Under the pieces are notes generated by a model that saw only the letters and a program-made list of their open reading frames with translations, was not told the DNA's origin and did not search any database. Both the position numbers and the translations under genes were made by a program. Shown here piece by piece: positions 5,579 to 6,079 of a stretch of DNA of 6,079 nt. Source of the DNA: Atribacterota bacterium (lineage in GTDB: Bacteria > Atribacterota > Phoenicimicrobiia > Phoenicimicrobiales > Phoenicimicrobiaceae); NCBI GenBank assembly GCA_030599445.1, contig JAUVOA010000099.1, positions 1 through 6,079 on the forward strand, read 5' to 3'. Position 1 is the stretch's first letter. The number at the start of each line of letters is the position of its first letter.

Positions 5579-6079
5579 ATGATGCATGGATATTGGGGTA
5601 GAGTATTAAGGGTCAATTTAACCTCTAAAAAATTTACAATCGAAGAAGTGCCTTTAGAGGTTTGGAAACAATTTATTGGTGGTTCAGGTTTTGGGGCTAA
5701 GATTATTTTGGAGGAAACACCTCCTAAGGTTAATCCTTTATCTCCGGAAAATAAAATTATTTTTGCAGTAGGAGCTTGGCAGTCAGTGAGAGCTCCAGGA
5801 AGTGCTAAATGGTGTGTAGTCACTAAATCTCCTTTAACCAAAACTTTTCTCGATTCAGCAGGTGCAGGGCATTGGGCTCCGCTTTTTAAAAAAGCCGGTT
5901 ATGATGCATTGATAATAGAAGGAAAGAGTGAATTCCCTGTATATCTTTATATTACAGAAGATGAGATTCAATTTAAAGATGCCTCTCATATTTGGGGAAA
6001 AGATACGATTGAAACGACAAAGATGATTAAGCAGGAAATAGGCAATACCCGGGTTAGCATGTTGAACATAGGTCCGGCA
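5579..6079 (+). CDS. Aldehyde:ferredoxin oxidoreductase family protein, N-terminal part (3' partial)
   Basis: Only the first 167 residues of a protein that is usually about 600 residues long are present; the frame is open to the window end. AOR-family enzymes bind a tungsten (or molybdenum) bis-pterin and a [4Fe-4S] cluster and typically oxidise aldehydes to acids with ferredoxin in the cytoplasm. Family landmarks of the N-terminal domain are clear: GYWGRVLRVNL (4-14), FIGGSGFGAK (32-41), NPLSPENK (52-59), VVTKSPLT (80-87), KKAGYDALIIEGK (104-116), PVYLYI (120-125), DASHIWGKDT (134-143) and IGPA (164-167). The cluster cysteines and catalytic acid lie beyond the window. Two ATGs adjoin, at 5579 and 5582. 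AGGAGG at 5567-5572 is 6 and 9 bases from them, and the family norm M-x-G fits the second; numbering here uses the first. Compared with the archaeal archetype, cofactor-proximal positions differ (SVRAPGSAKW at 69-78, SAGAGHW at 93-99). The substrate is unknown, and other branches of the family are possible. Confidence 0.92.
   Translation, partial: MMHGYWGRVLRVNLTSKKFTIEEVPLEVWKQFIGGSGFGAKIILEETPPKVNPLSPENKIIFAVGAWQSVRAPGSAKWCVVTKSPLTKTFLDSAGAGHWAPLFKKAGYDALIIEGKSEFPVYLYITEDEIQFKDASHIWGKDTIETTKMIKQEIGNTRVSMLNIGPA

Noticed and set aside
5548..5841. Minus-strand open frame opposite the AOR-family gene start
   Set aside because: The + strand carries several AOR family blocks and a strong ribosome site; the opposite frame has neither.
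1..6079. CRISPR array, tRNA, rRNA, insertion sequence, phage or defence genes
   Set aside because: No regularly spaced repeats, cloverleaf sequences, transposase motifs or terminal repeats were seen on either strand.

Overview
The window is low in G+C, and its spacers are far more A+T-rich than its genes. Shine-Dalgarno sequences are strong (AAAGGAGG, GAGGAG, AGGAGG). The genes are a ribose-type sugar ABC importer and the start of a tungsten/molybdenum aldehyde:ferredoxin oxidoreductase (AOR) family gene. Together these point to a low-G+C anaerobic bacterium. The solute-binding protein has a signal peptide of the signal peptidase I kind and no lipobox cysteine. This hints at a cell with a periplasm and outer membrane (for example Negativicutes, Halanaerobiales or Thermotogae) rather than a typical single-membrane Firmicute, but the species cannot be named from the sequence.

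Layout: bases 1-96 are the last 31 codons of a gene whose C-terminus resembles IclR-family regulators. Bases 97-393 are an AT-rich leader with several Shine-Dalgarno-like tracts and only weak promoter candidates. A four-gene transporter cluster on the + strand follows: solute-binding protein (394-1431), a strong intrinsic terminator (1462-1495), permease A (1598-2611), tandem-domain ATPase (2608-4146) and permease B (4164-5123). Permease A and the ATPase overlap by 4 bases; the ATPase and permease B are 17 bases apart. Bases 5124-5578 are a very AT-rich spacer with a perfect 21-bp inverted repeat and a TATAAT box. An AOR-family gene starts at 5579 or 5582 and runs off the window after 167 codons.

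How the genes work together: the binding protein would capture a sugar or small polyol-like ligand outside the inner membrane. It would deliver the ligand to a channel that is probably a permease A/permease B heterodimer, powered by the RbsA/MglA-like ATPase. The terminator after the binding-protein gene would give much binding protein and less membrane complex. The regulator upstream and oxidoreductase downstream suggest a catabolic locus, but the substrate is not readable from sequence.

The most notable observation is that the ATPase has lost key residues of one composite ATP site (NBD2 Walker B D-E replaced by S-H, NBD2 Walker A altered, NBD1 signature altered), while the other site looks intact. 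The AOR fragment also departs from the archetype at residues near the pterin cofactor. I see no CRISPR array, tRNA, rRNA, insertion sequence or clear defence system, and no convincing wholly new system. The window is mainly a fairly ordinary sugar-uptake locus with a few odd details.
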